This document shows, one piece after another, positions 36,492-45,176 of a stretch of 64,000 nt of DNA; the stretch's first letter is position 1, and each line of letters opens with the position of its first letter. The notes below the pieces were generated by a model. The model did no database searches. It saw only the letters and a program-made list of their open reading frames with translations, and was not told where the DNA came from. This stretch comes from Chitinimonas prasina (GTDB lineage: Bacteria; Pseudomonadota; Gammaproteobacteria; Burkholderiales; Chitinimonadaceae), in the NCBI RefSeq assembly GCF_030160395.1, contig NZ_BSOG01000004.1, positions 1 through 64,000 of the forward strand, read 5' to 3'. A program made the position numbers and the translations under genes.

Positions 36492-38294
36492 TTACTTGCT
36501 GGTGGCAGCGCGCTGTTTCTCGACATCCACATCGAGGTAGTACCAGTGCGGCATATTGTCCGGGTGCGGCTTATAGCCACTGACCCAGGGATGAGCGATG
36601 TGGGTGCGGATACGGTTGACGTTGTATATCCAGGGCACATAAGCCGCCACGATACGGCTCATCTGACGTAGCCGCTCGTTACGCGCTTCCGATTGGGGTT
36701 CCGCTGCAATCTGCTCGTACAGCTTGTCGAAGTCCTTATTACGGAAACGTGATTCGTTCACGGGACCAGCATTGGGGCCATATAACAGTTGCATGAAGTT
36801 TTCAGCATCTGGGTAGTCTTGTCCCCAGGCGCCGCCAGCGAACTGGTATGTGCCACTCTGACGATTCTTCAAGAGATCGGAGAAGTTCATCTTGACGATT
36901 TCGAGCTTGATACCGATAGCGCCAAAGCCCTTGAGCAGCAACTCTTCTTGGTCACGGCCATCAGCACCGGTACTGGCCATATAGGTGATCGTCAAAGGCT
37001 TGCAGCCCGGTTGCTCACGCAAGCCATCGCCATCGCAATCCTTGTAGCCAAACTTGTCCAGCAGCGCATTACCGCGCGACGGGCTATAGCGGCCCAGCAC
37101 ATTCTTGAAATTCGGATCGTAGCCGTTGATCTGCGGAGCCAACGGTGATTGTGCCGGTAGGCCCTGACCATTGCGGATAATGGACAGTTCCTTGGCCTGG
37201 TTATATGACAAGGCAATTGCACGGCGCAGGGCTATACGCTCAAGCGAGTTCCCCCCCACAACCTTGTCGTCCATATTGAACATGTAATAGGTAATATCCG
37301 CTTCCGCTTCGCGGAAATAGCGCCAACCCATCTCCTTGTACTTGGGAGAGAGCTCGTTGCCCGGCGCCACAATCTTGGAGTAGTTGTTACCCAACCGTGG
37401 GTGGATATCCAGTTGTGCACTCTGGAACGACAGCCAGGAAGCCTGTGGCGTTTCAATCACGCGGATATCAATCGTGCCAATACGCGGAAAGGTCTTGCCT
37501 TCCAACTGCTTGGCGATAGCCTGATCTACTTCGATACCAGGGCCACTGACAGGCTTGTACTGGAAGCCGCGATAGTTAGGGTTCGCCACCAGGATGATGC
37601 GGTTGCGCCGCTGCCAGGACTTCAGCATGTATGGGCCGGTACCTACCGGATGTGCTTCCGAATTCTCGCCATAAGCCTCGATAGCTTCGCGTGCTACAAC
37701 ACCGGTAGCCGGCGCCGCCATGATGTAAGGCAGGTTGTAGTCAGTGCGCTTGAGCTTGATCTGTACTGTGTACTTGTCCAGAGCCTTCAGTCCCTCGATC
37801 GGCTTGTCAAAGTCGAAAGGCTTGTTCTTGGCCGCCTCGATCTTTTCGTCCAGGCCTATCACTTTTCCCTTGAACATGAAGTCCCAGGGTGCGCCGCGGC
37901 TGTTGGGGTCAACAATGCGCTGTATGGTATAGATCACATCCGTGGCAACCACTTCACGCTTCTTGCCCTTGAACACAGGATCATCAGCAAAGTAAATGCC
38001 GGGGCGGATCTTGAAGATGAAAGTCTTGCCGTCATCCAGCACTTGTGGGAGGTCGGACAGCCTGGGGACCAGGGTTTGCGGGCGAGCCAGGTAGTCATAA
38101 GCCAGCAGGGATTCGAAGATGCTGCTGTTGACTTCGCCAGAGTAATGGTCGGAATACTTGGCGGGGTCAAAACCGGATTCAGGCGCTTCGAAATAGGTAT
38201 GGAGCGTCTTGTTCATGTCGGCCGGCTGCGCGGCAACGGGGCCCGCCAGGCCGGCGACAAACAAGCTCAGGCCTGCAATGGAAGCAAGTTTCAT
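36492..38294 (-). CDS. Peptide ABC transporter substrate-binding protein (family 5)
   Basis: 600 residues from ATG 38294 (MKLASIAGLSLFVAGLAGPVAAQ), a good signal peptide; the upstream in-frame extension lacks one. Family 5 motifs include GVVAREAIEAYGENSEAHPV followed by GTGPY, and WGQDYPDAENF. Length near 600 matches YejA-type proteins that bind oligopeptides. First gene of the transporter operon; the peptidase follows after 47 nt. Confidence 0.9.
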   Translation of the reverse strand: MKLASIAGLSLFVAGLAGPVAAQPADMNKTLHTYFEAPESGFDPAKYSDHYSGEVNSSIFESLLAYDYLARPQTLVPRLSDLPQVLDDGKTFIFKIRPGIYFADDPVFKGKKREVVATDVIYTIQRIVDPNSRGAPWDFMFKGKVIGLDEKIEAAKNKPFDFDKPIEGLKALDKYTVQIKLKRTDYNLPYIMAAPATGVVAREAIEAYGENSEAHPVGTGPYMLKSWQRRNRIILVANPNYRGFQYKPVSGPGIEVDQAIAKQLEGKTFPRIGTIDIRVIETPQASWLSFQSAQLDIHPRLGNNYSKIVAPGNELSPKYKEMGWRYFREAEADITYYMFNMDDKVVGGNSLERIALRRAIALSYNQAKELSIIRNGQGLPAQSPLAPQINGYDPNFKNVLGRYSPSRGNALLDKFGYKDCDGDGLREQPGCKPLTITYMASTGADGRDQEELLLKGFGAIGIKLEIVKMNFSDLLKNRQSGTYQFAGGAWGQDYPDAENFMQLLYGPNAGPVNESRFRNKDFDKLYEQIAAEPQSEARNERLRQMSRIVAAYVPWIYNVNRIRTHIAHPWVSGYKPHPDNMPHWYYLDVDVEKQRAATSK

Positions 38295-38437
38295 GGTGTG
38301 GTGTCGCTTTGGAAAACTGCAACTGGGAAATCGCATACAGCACGGTCATATCCGCCGCTGTCATGCCCGGATGGTTATGCCATCAGGCATAGCAACGGGC
38401 AAGACCGGTAGGCCTTGCCCGTTGCATACTGCCGTAA

Positions 38438-39682
38438 TCAGTGCTGCTGGGCGTGGAGCGTCCAGAGACGGGCAACGTCTGCCGTACCGTCTTTACCCTG
38501 CACGGTCTTCAGCATCTGCACGGCCTTGGGCTTCTGGCCGGCCATCAGATACGCAATACCGAGACGCAGCTTGGAGTCTTCCGGACGCTTGAGGCCGCCT
38601 TTCTGTATGCCCTGCTCCATCATGGCAATGCCCTTGGCGGATTGACCGGCGCCCACCAGGCTCATGCCCAGATTCACCAGCAGGCTGCCATCAGCCGAGG
38701 CGTTCGCCTCTTTTTCCAGTTGTGCAAACGTGGCCGCCTCAGTGGCTACACGTTTGTTTGCAAGATCCAGCAAACGCTTCTGCCGCTCAGCCTGTGGGCC
38801 CTGACCCAGGACATTGGCAGCGAAGCCTTTTTCAACCACCTTCTTGCCCTCGGCATTAAAGCCTTCCTGCATGGCAAGCTGGGCCATCTGCATATAGTCC
38901 TCAACCGAGACCATATTGTTGGTGGCAAACTTCAGTCGATACACTTCCAAAGCCAGACGATCGGCAAAGCCGGTCTTGCGCGATACGCGCGAGATCACAT
39001 CAGTCCAGTAGGATGGTTTGGGATAATAGGTAACCAGCTTCTCCAGCGTCGCCAGATAGCCATCAGTATTCTTCTGGTTCAAATAGGCGTTGGCCAGTAA
39101 CTGCAGCTTTTCCTCAGACGGCTTGCGGCCTGCCTTGATGTCGCTGGTCACCTGAGCATTCAGCTCGCGCGCAGCACCAGCGGAATCACCGCTCATATAG
39201 CGCAACTGGGCGGAGAGGCCGGTAATTTGGGCGTTGGTGCCGCCGGCACGGGTGTAACGATCAGCCCATGCAGCAGCGCCCTTGAAATCTTTGGCGCGAT
39301 AGTAAGCGCTGACCAGCGCTTCCATCGCTGTCAGTTTTTCAGAGCCGGACATCTTGCCCGAATCCATGGCGGACTGAAGCGCCTTGGCGGCTGTTTGCGC
39401 ATCGCCCGCGCTGGCGGCGGCAAAGCCCATCATGCGATCAACCACAAACGACTCATAAGCCGATTTACCACCGACAGCATCGGCCTCTCGGGTCTTGGCT
39501 AGCGCTTCCCTATGCTTGCCTGAACGCATCAGGTTGCTTGCTGCGGCCAATGGCTTGCCCACCTCGGGGCGCACGGCTTCCTGGGCCATGGCAGCGGCAG
39601 GGCTGCTATGCAAACTAACAAGGGCGGGGGAGCCAATGGCTGCCCAGATAAGCAGTCCAAGGCAAAGAGGACGAGCGCGCAT
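38438..39682 (-). CDS. Exported TPR-repeat protein linked to the TonB system
   Basis: 414 residues from ATG 39682, with a signal peptide (RARPLCLGLLIWAAIGSPAL). The mature protein is all-helical, with repeated A-x-x-L-x-x-A-x-x-x-G patterns (TAMEALVSAYYRAKDFKGAA, then KGIAMMEQGIQKGGLKRPED) typical of tetratricopeptide repeats. It is the last gene after tonB-exbB-exbD-exbD. Proteins of this type accompany TonB clusters in several proteobacteria, presumably as periplasmic scaffolds; the exact role is unknown. Confidence 0.75.
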   Translation of the reverse strand: MRARPLCLGLLIWAAIGSPALVSLHSSPAAAMAQEAVRPEVGKPLAAASNLMRSGKHREALAKTREADAVGGKSAYESFVVDRMMGFAAASAGDAQTAAKALQSAMDSGKMSGSEKLTAMEALVSAYYRAKDFKGAAAWADRYTRAGGTNAQITGLSAQLRYMSGDSAGAARELNAQVTSDIKAGRKPSEEKLQLLANAYLNQKNTDGYLATLEKLVTYYPKPSYWTDVISRVSRKTGFADRLALEVYRLKFATNNMVSVEDYMQMAQLAMQEGFNAEGKKVVEKGFAANVLGQGPQAERQKRLLDLANKRVATEAATFAQLEKEANASADGSLLVNLGMSLVGAGQSAKGIAMMEQGIQKGGLKRPEDSKLRLGIAYLMAGQKPKAVQMLKTVQGKDGTADVARLWTLHAQQH

Positions 39683-39763
39683 TTTTGTTCCGAATTGGTT
39701 GGTGGCTTCTAAAAAGCAAAGCGCGGCGACACCGTCTAGACGATGTCGCCGCAACCCGTTTTG

Positions 39764-40189
39764 TTACATGAACTGTTCGTTACCGATCATACCGATCTTG
39801 GTCACGCCCAGACGCTGCGCGGCAGCCATCACGCCTGCAACCGTCTTGTACGGCGCCAGCTTGTTGGGGCGCAGGTGCACCTCAGGCTGTTCAGGCTGAG
39901 CGGCATATTCACGCAGCTTGGCCTCAAGCGTAGCGCGATCCGTAACGATGCCATCCACATAGATGGTTTCGTCGAAATCGATATCAATGCGATGCACGAT
40001 AGGCTCGGTTGTCTGCGGCGGGGGATTACCCGCAGGCATATCAAGCTTCACTGCGTGCAGTTGCACCGGGATAGTAATGATCAGCATGATCAGCAGCACG
40101 AGCATCACGTCGATCAACGGCGTGGTGTTCATGTCCACCATGACTTCCGGATCACCGGAATCACTACCTGAGCCTACATTCATGCCCAT
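39764..40189 (-). CDS. exbD: ExbD/TolR-family protein (second copy)
   Basis: 141 residues. One membrane helix near 25-45 preceded by MNTTPLIDVMLVLLIMLIIT, with the conserved Asp that carries protons in ExbD. The periplasmic domain ends AAAQRLGVTKIGMIGNEQF. It pairs with ExbB in the inner membrane to energise TonB. Separated by 26 nt from another exbD. Confidence 0.92.
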   Translation of the reverse strand: MGMNVGSGSDSGDPEVMVDMNTTPLIDVMLVLLIMLIITIPVQLHAVKLDMPAGNPPPQTTEPIVHRIDIDFDETIYVDGIVTDRATLEAKLREYAAQPEQPEVHLRPNKLAPYKTVAGVMAAAQRLGVTKIGMIGNEQFM

Positions 40190-40215
40190 GGCTTATCCTT
40201 CGCAATTATTTCAAC

Positions 40216-40641
40216 TTAGCCGCGCGGCGGAGGCTCGGTGATAAAACCGACCTTGACGATACCGGCACGCTGGCAAGCCACGATTACCCTACCCACGAAC
40301 TCATAACGAGCGGTCTGGTCACCACGAATTTGCACTTCAGGCTGAGGTACCTTCACCGCCTCTTCCTTCAGCTTGGTAACCAGCGTTTCGTTATCAGGGA
40401 TCAAAGCCATGTTCCAGAACACATCGCCATCCTTGTTCACGGCGATATTGATGTTTTCCGGCTTGGTTTCGTTCGCCTGGTTGGTCTCAGTAGGCAGCTT
40501 GACCGGGACGGTGTGTGTCGCGACGGGGATGGTGATCAGGAAGATGATCAACAGCACCAGCATGACATCCACGAGCGGGGTAGTGTTGATTGCCGACACT
40601 ACCTCGTCATCGCCGCCGGATTCTCCGACGTTCATCCCCAT
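40216..40641 (-). CDS. exbD: ExbD/TolR-family protein (first copy)
   Basis: 141 residues starting MGMNVGESGGDDEVVSAINT like its neighbour, with TPLVDVMLVLLIIFLIT and the conserved Asp in the single helix. The periplasmic part differs clearly (KPENINIAVNKDGDVFWN) and ends G-I-V-K-V-G-F-I-T-E-P-P-P. It begins 3 nt after exbB. Confidence 0.92.
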   Translation of the reverse strand: MGMNVGESGGDDEVVSAINTTPLVDVMLVLLIIFLITIPVATHTVPVKLPTETNQANETKPENINIAVNKDGDVFWNMALIPDNETLVTKLKEEAVKVPQPEVQIRGDQTARYEFVGRVIVACQRAGIVKVGFITEPPPRG

Positions 40642-40644
40642 GGC

Positions 40645-41568
40645 TTAGCCCTTTTTCGCCTGGCTGTTGCTCATCAGCACATTGTGCAGATCGGCACCGA
40701 AGGCACGGACTTGTTCCATACCAGACTTGTTGCGGCGAACCAGCCAGTTGTAACCGAGCACGGCAGGCACGGCGACAGCCAGACCGATGGCGGTCATGAT
40801 CAGCGACTCACCCACGGGGCCAGCCACCTTGTCGATGGAAGCCTGACCGGACATACCGATCTTCACCAGGGCGTGGTAGATACCCCAAACGGTACCGAAC
40901 AAGCCGATAAACGGTGCAGTGGAGCCCACGGTAGCCAGGAAGGCCAGGCCATCCTGCAGGCGGTTCTGCACGTTCTCGATGGAACGCTGGATGGACATGG
41001 TCACCCAGGTATTGCGGTCAATCTGCTCCAGCAGGGCACCTTCGTGGTGCTCGTTGGCATTCACACCGCTCTCTGCGATGAAGCGGAAGGCGCTACCTTC
41101 TTCCAGGGTGCCTACGCCGGCCTTGACCGAACCTGCACTCCAGAAGGACTCACGCGCGGCCTTGGCTTGGCGCATCAGCTTGAACTGCTCGAACAGCTTG
41201 GTCACCATGACATACCAGGTACCCATGGACATGATCAGCATGATCACCAGGGTGCCCTTGGCCACCATATCACTCTGGGTCCACAGCGCCTTCAGGCCGT
41301 ATGGGTTGTCAGCAGGCACGCCAGCGTCTGCTGCAGGGGGTGCAACAGGTGCTTCGGCAGCGGCATCAGCCGGGGCTGCGGCAGCGTCTGCCGGGGCAGC
41401 AGCGGCGTCAGCAGCAGGGGCGGCAGCATCAGTCGCGGCGGGCGCTGCAGGTGCTGTCGCTGCGGGCTCTTCGGCATAGGCAGCGGGAGCAACAAAAACG
41501 GTCACCGTCGGAGCGGCAACGAGGGTAAATGCCGCGAAGAGTGCGGACAGACGGTTTGCAACGGACAT
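40645..41568 (-). CDS. exbB: ExbB/MotA/TolQ-family proton channel protein with long N-terminal extension
   Basis: 307 residues. A signal-peptide-like start is followed by about 60 residues of almost pure Ala/Pro/Asp (PAATDAAAPAADAAAAPADA). The three-helix ExbB core then starts near 100, and the signature VGSTAPFIGLFGTVWGIYHAL is near 215. The Ala-Pro arm is typical of pseudomonad-type ExbB and lies in the periplasm. First of the channel genes after tonB (gap 111 nt). Confidence 0.93.
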   Translation of the reverse strand: MSVANRLSALFAAFTLVAAPTVTVFVAPAAYAEEPAATAPAAPAATDAAAPAADAAAAPADAAAAPADAAAEAPVAPPAADAGVPADNPYGLKALWTQSDMVAKGTLVIMLIMSMGTWYVMVTKLFEQFKLMRQAKAARESFWSAGSVKAGVGTLEEGSAFRFIAESGVNANEHHEGALLEQIDRNTWVTMSIQRSIENVQNRLQDGLAFLATVGSTAPFIGLFGTVWGIYHALVKIGMSGQASIDKVAGPVGESLIMTAIGLAVAVPAVLGYNWLVRRNKSGMEQVRAFGADLHNVLMSNSQAKKG

Positions 41569-41679
41569 AATTCTTCCAGCTCCTTAGCTAGGCTGACCCG
41601 ATCAAGAGTCGACACAGAAATCAACTGACAGCGAACAAGTACGCCACCAGAACAAACTTAAAAACCAAGCAACAACCGC

Positions 41680-42330
41680 TTAATCGTTCAACGAGAAAGG
41701 CACGTCGTAACCAAATACCTGCTCTGCGGGCACACTACACTTAAGACGACGCATCACCGACTTGACCAGATTGGCCAGCGCAGGGTGAGAGGACGACTTG
41801 ATGCTAACAACAGGTGCCTCACCCGGCTTGACCGAGATACGTGCCTCAACCCTGCCCTCAGTCAATCCTTCTGCATCTGCAATCGCAGGCCACTTATCGC
41901 TCATCTGCTCTTTGAGGTCATTCACATTCGAGCAACTGCCGGACAAGGACGGTGCAGGCGCAGCAACCACTGGGCCAGGCGTCGGCGGCGTAATGGACGG
42001 CGTCGGGGTGGTAGGCTGCACACTTGTCGTAGCCGTAATGGTCTGCACCGGCGTAGGCGGAGGCGTAACAGCAACCTCAGGCGGCGGAATAAACGAAGGG
42101 GGCGGAGGCGGCGCCTTGAAATCAGGCGGGGGCGGGGGCGGTGTTTCAGGCGGAGGTGGCGGCGCTACCTCCTCGATGATCTTGGTCTCAAGAGGATCCT
42201 GGATGACCTTGATGATATCCCGATGAAGGCCAATCATCAGACCGTAGGCAATACCAACGTGCAGAAGGACGACAAAGCCGATACCAGCGAGGTGCTTGGT
42301 CGGATTCCTCTGCTGCTGTGCAAAATCCAT
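41680..42330 (-). CDS. tonB: TonB-like energy transducer
   Basis: 216 residues from ATG 42330 (MDFAQQQRNPTKHLAGIGFV). One N-terminal membrane helix, then a proline-rich linker (repeated P-P-P-P and P-T-P), then a ~75-residue C-terminal domain ending VPAEQVFGYDVPFSLND. TonB spans the periplasm and transmits the proton motive force from ExbBD to outer-membrane receptors. The C-terminal domain is short and lacks the classical Y-P x-x-A motif, as in the compact TonB-like family. First gene of the operon; paired 11-bp repeats lie upstream. Confidence 0.85.
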   Translation of the reverse strand: MDFAQQQRNPTKHLAGIGFVVLLHVGIAYGLMIGLHRDIIKVIQDPLETKIIEEVAPPPPPETPPPPPPDFKAPPPPPSFIPPPEVAVTPPPTPVQTITATTSVQPTTPTPSITPPTPGPVVAAPAPSLSGSCSNVNDLKEQMSDKWPAIADAEGLTEGRVEARISVKPGEAPVVSIKSSSHPALANLVKSVMRRLKCSVPAEQVFGYDVPFSLND

Positions 42331-42451
42331 GTATCTACCCTCTAGGCCTGCCACTTGGGTAACGGCAGGGTTAAGCTAAATTAACAAGCCCAAACGGATC
42401 ACGACGAGCTTGCCACTACAACCAAGCATTAACGCCCAACCCATGTGGAAC

Positions 42452-42489
42452 TAACACCACTCTAACACCACACAGGGCGCGACGTAAAT
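42452..42489. promoter_or_regulatory. Phased direct repeat, copy 1 (tonB side)
   Basis: TAACACCAC occurs at 42452 and again at 42463, exactly 11 bp apart, and the unit ends with ACGTAAAT at 42489. The same 38-nt layout recurs at 42625. Two direct repeats on one helical turn are the usual shape of sites for OmpR/PhoB-type regulators; identity of the regulator is inference. Confidence 0.5.
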
Positions 42490-42624
42490 TACTCAAGCCC
42501 GCAGCAAGCTGTTATTCACCGGCCGAACCAAGCCCAGCAACAACAAGGTACCAACATCAATCCAAGACCACTCCGGCATAGCCAGCAAGTACACCCAAAT
42601 CTTGAAGGAACCCTAGTCAGCACT

Positions 42625-42662
42625 TAACACCACTTTAACACCACAAAAGAGACAACGTAAAT
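42625..42662. promoter_or_regulatory. Phased direct repeat, copy 2
   Basis: TAACACCAC at 42625 and 42636 (11-bp spacing) with ACGTAAAT ending at 42662, the same length and arrangement as the copy 173 bp away. The middle (AAAGAGACA versus CAGGGCGCG) has diverged, while the repeats and the GTAAAT end are kept. Confidence 0.5.
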
Positions 42663-43085
42663 CTGCAGTGCAACATAAATGGCAGTCTGCCAACCAACTC
42701 ACCTGCGACGTTCAACCTTACAATCGCCGCAAGCTCAAACCCAAGACAATACCAAGAAAATTAGCCATCAAGAATATGGCAAAGAAGACAAGTCCGCTTT
42801 GTTGTTAAAAAGTCACAAACGCACTCAAAATTAGGCGCAAGGGAAAACCCCAAAACCCGCTCCAGGCAAGGCACTCAAGGCATCCAAACGCCCGCATGCG
42901 GGTAGCAAGCGATTGTCGCAATTTGATTTTGGCCTTAGCAGACCCCCGCCGTTTTACCACACCCAAATTGCAATGCACGATAATCACAACAAAGCAAGCG
43001 GTAGATAGTTGCTATTTACGCAAGTCGACCCACAACAGAACGCACCCAGCAAAGCGCAGCAGTACGCATCACACGGACGCGCAAA

Positions 43086-43118
43086 AACGACAAAGGCCAC
43101 TAAGTGGCCTTTGTCGTT
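43086..43118 (-). terminator. Strong terminator of the tRNA cluster
   Basis: Perfect 15-bp stem (AACGACAAAGGCCAC) with a TAA loop, followed on the minus strand by a T run. It lies just past the last tRNA. Confidence 0.9.
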
Positions 43119-43125
43119 TCAATAC

Positions 43126-43202
43126 TGGCGCGCCCGAAGAGATTCGAACTCCTGACCCCTTGGTTCGTAGCCAAGTACTCTATCCAGCTGAGCTACGGGC
43201 GC
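43126..43202 (-). tRNA. tRNA-Arg (anticodon ACG), second copy
   Basis: 77 nt including encoded CCA. Acceptor stem GCGCCCG/CGGGCGC, D-loop AGCTGGATAG, anticodon stem CTTGG/CCAAG with loop CTACGAA (anticodon ACG), T-loop GTTCGAATC. Identical to the copy 110 bp upstream. Confidence 0.97.
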
Positions 43203-43235
43203 ATTATCTTGATTCACTGAAGTGCTGCTATTTGC

Positions 43236-43312
43236 TGGCGCGCCCGAAGAGATTCGAACTCCTGACCCCTTGGTTCGTAGCCAAGTACTCTATCCAGCTG
43301 AGCTACGGGCGC
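43236..43312 (-). tRNA. tRNA-Arg (anticodon ACG), first copy
   Basis: Same 77-nt sequence as the next copy with encoded CCA, discriminator G and anticodon ACG, which is read as ICG after editing and serves CGU, CGC and CGA codons. The two are a tandem duplication, transcribed with tRNA-Ser. Confidence 0.97.
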
Positions 43313-43335
43313 ACTGCACAACAACAATTCAAACT

Positions 43336-43429
43336 TGGCGGAGAAGGAGGGATTCGAACCCTCGATACAGGTTTATGCCCGTATGCTCCCTTAGCAGGGG
43401 AGTGCCTTCGACCACTCGGCCACTTCTCC
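43336..43429 (-). tRNA. tRNA-Ser (anticodon GCT)
   Basis: 94 nt with CCA encoded. Acceptor GGAGAAG/CTTCTCC, anticodon stem CTCCC/GGGAG with loop CTGCTAA (anticodon GCT, for AGC and AGU), a long variable arm (CATACGGGCATAAACCTGTA), and T-loop GTTCGAATC. First of the three-tRNA cluster. Confidence 0.97.
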
Positions 43430-43482
43430 GTCTCGCTCAAGAGGGCGCCACTATAGCGGCGCCCCTAAGGCTCGTCAAGCGT

Positions 43483-44709
43483 TCATGGCTCCTGATCGAG
43501 AGAAAAAGCTTTGTGAAGCACCCGAACAGCCAATTCCAGGTACTTTTCGTCCAGCACTACCGAGATTTTGATCTCGGAAGTAGAAATCATCTGGATGTTG
43601 ATTCCCTCCTCGGCCAAGGTACGGAACATGGTGGAAGCGATACCCACATGGGAGCGCATGCCTACACCCACCACCGATACCTTGCAGATCTTGTCGTCGC
43701 CAGAGATGGACTTGGCGCCAATATGGCCTTGAACGCCCTCCAAGATAGCCAAGGCCTTCTGGTAGTCATTACGTGGCACGGTAAACGAGAAGTCGGTATG
43801 CCCTTCAATGCCGACGTTCTGAATGATCATGTCGACATCGATATTGGCGTCGGCCACTGGCCCCAGTATCTGATAGGCGATACCAGGCTTGTCGGGCACG
43901 CCGGTCACATTGATGCGCGCCTCGTCACGGTTGAATGCGATGCCCGAGATGATGGCCTTTTCCATATTGTCTTCTTCCTCGAATGTGATCAGCGTCCCCT
44001 CCCCTTCCTCCTGGAAGCTGGAGAGCACGCGCAGCTTGACCTTGTACTTACCGGCGAACTCCACCGAGCGGATCTGCAGTACCTTGGAGCCCAGGCTGGC
44101 CATTTCGAGCATTTCCTCGAAAGTCACCGTCTTCAGCCTGCGAGCCTCCGGCACCACCCGTGGGTCCGTGGTATAGACGCCATCCACATCGGTGTATATC
44201 TGGCACTCATCGGCCTTGAGCGCAGCAGCCAGCGCCACGCCTGTAGTGTCTGAGCCCCCTCGCCCCAGCGTGGTGATATTGCCCTCAGCATCCACCCCCT
44301 GGAACCCCGCCACCACCACCACGCGCCCTGCCTTCAGATCAGTCCGCATGGCGGACTCATCAATGTGCTGGATACGGGCCTTGGTATGCGAACTATCAGT
44401 CAGTATCTTGACCTGAGTGCCGGTATAACTTCGGGCATCCAGCCCGATATCCTTCAAAGCCATAGACAGCAAGCCGATAGTGACCTGCTCACCCGTGGAA
44501 ATGATGACATCAAGCTCACGTGGATCAGGTTGGGCCTGGATTTCCTTGGCCAATGCAATCAGCCGATTGGTTTCGCCACTCATGGCCGATACCACTACCA
44601 CGACCTCATGCCCCTGTGCCCGGTAACGGGCAACGCGGCGAGCCACACTCTTGATTCGCTCAGGCGAACCCATGGATGTGCCGCCGTACTTCTGGACGAT
44701 TAGCGCCAT
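43483..44709 (-). CDS. lysC: Aspartate kinase
   Basis: 408 residues from ATG 44709 ([20 protein letters not shown]), the family's standard start; the longer frame is not needed. Catalytic K-Y-G-G-T-S, the [11 protein letters not shown] segment, and two C-terminal ACT domains (about 265-400) that bind lysine and threonine for feedback control. It phosphorylates aspartate in the first step of lysine, threonine, methionine and diaminopimelate synthesis. The tRNA cluster follows it on the same strand. Confidence 0.96.
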   Translation of the reverse strand: MALIVQKYGGTSMGSPERIKSVARRVARYRAQGHEVVVVVSAMSGETNRLIALAKEIQAQPDPRELDVIISTGEQVTIGLLSMALKDIGLDARSYTGTQVKILTDSSHTKARIQHIDESAMRTDLKAGRVVVVAGFQGVDAEGNITTLGRGGSDTTGVALAAALKADECQIYTDVDGVYTTDPRVVPEARRLKTVTFEEMLEMASLGSKVLQIRSVEFAGKYKVKLRVLSSFQEEGEGTLITFEEEDNMEKAIISGIAFNRDEARINVTGVPDKPGIAYQILGPVADANIDVDMIIQNVGIEGHTDFSFTVPRNDYQKALAILEGVQGHIGAKSISGDDKICKVSVVGVGMRSHVGIASTMFRTLAEEGINIQMISTSEIKISVVLDEKYLELAVRVLHKAFSLDQEP

Positions 44710-45176
44710 TCCTTCCCTCAGGTATTGCGTAAAAAAGAAATCGAATCTAATGAAAGCCTTGTGCGAAGACAAGGCGGGTTTGACTACATGAATTAGAATA
44801 TTTCGAACAAGCCTACAGACCGCAGGGCTATATGTCTCCCCTGGTATGGCAAGCAGATACCGGTCTTGTCTAGTCAGCCTTGCCACCAGCAAGCGCCCCT
44901 GCGTACCTGGTTTTTTGCCATCTTCTCAAGGTCGCAAAGTCCCTCCTTGCATCCCGGTATCAGACCTGCCCCATTCCTGAACGTTATTGCGCCTTTAGGT
45001 AAGCTGGCTAGTGGCTACTGCCTCCCCCCCCTGCTTTAGCAGGCAGCCACAGCCATCAGCGGGCCGCCACGGCCTGAGCAACTGCAACCCGGGCAATACA
45101 TCGCGCAACTTAGGCCGTGTGGTATAAAGCCGCTTCCTTCATACTGCGCCTTTGCCCAAGCAAGCGACGCCTTCTG
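44710..45176. other. Divergent non-coding region between lysC and lplT
   Basis: About 470 nt. It should contain the promoters of both genes. I see no RNA gene, no lysine riboswitch pattern that I can defend, and no repeats beyond short C runs near 45025. Confidence 0.5.

Larger units (their letters stand above)
42331..43085. other. Long non-coding region upstream of tonB
   Basis: About 750 nt with no credible gene. It is A/C-rich on the plus strand and holds two 38-nt repeat units (annotated separately) that probably belong to the control region of tonB. Nothing else stands out. Confidence 0.6.

Noticed and set aside
40330-41628. 432-residue plus-strand frame
   Set aside because: Antisense to exbB/exbD; its His/Gly-rich composition is an artefact of the opposite coding strand.
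44710-45176. Possible lysine riboswitch before lysC
   Set aside because: I could not lay out the five-helix L-box or a linked terminator on the minus strand.
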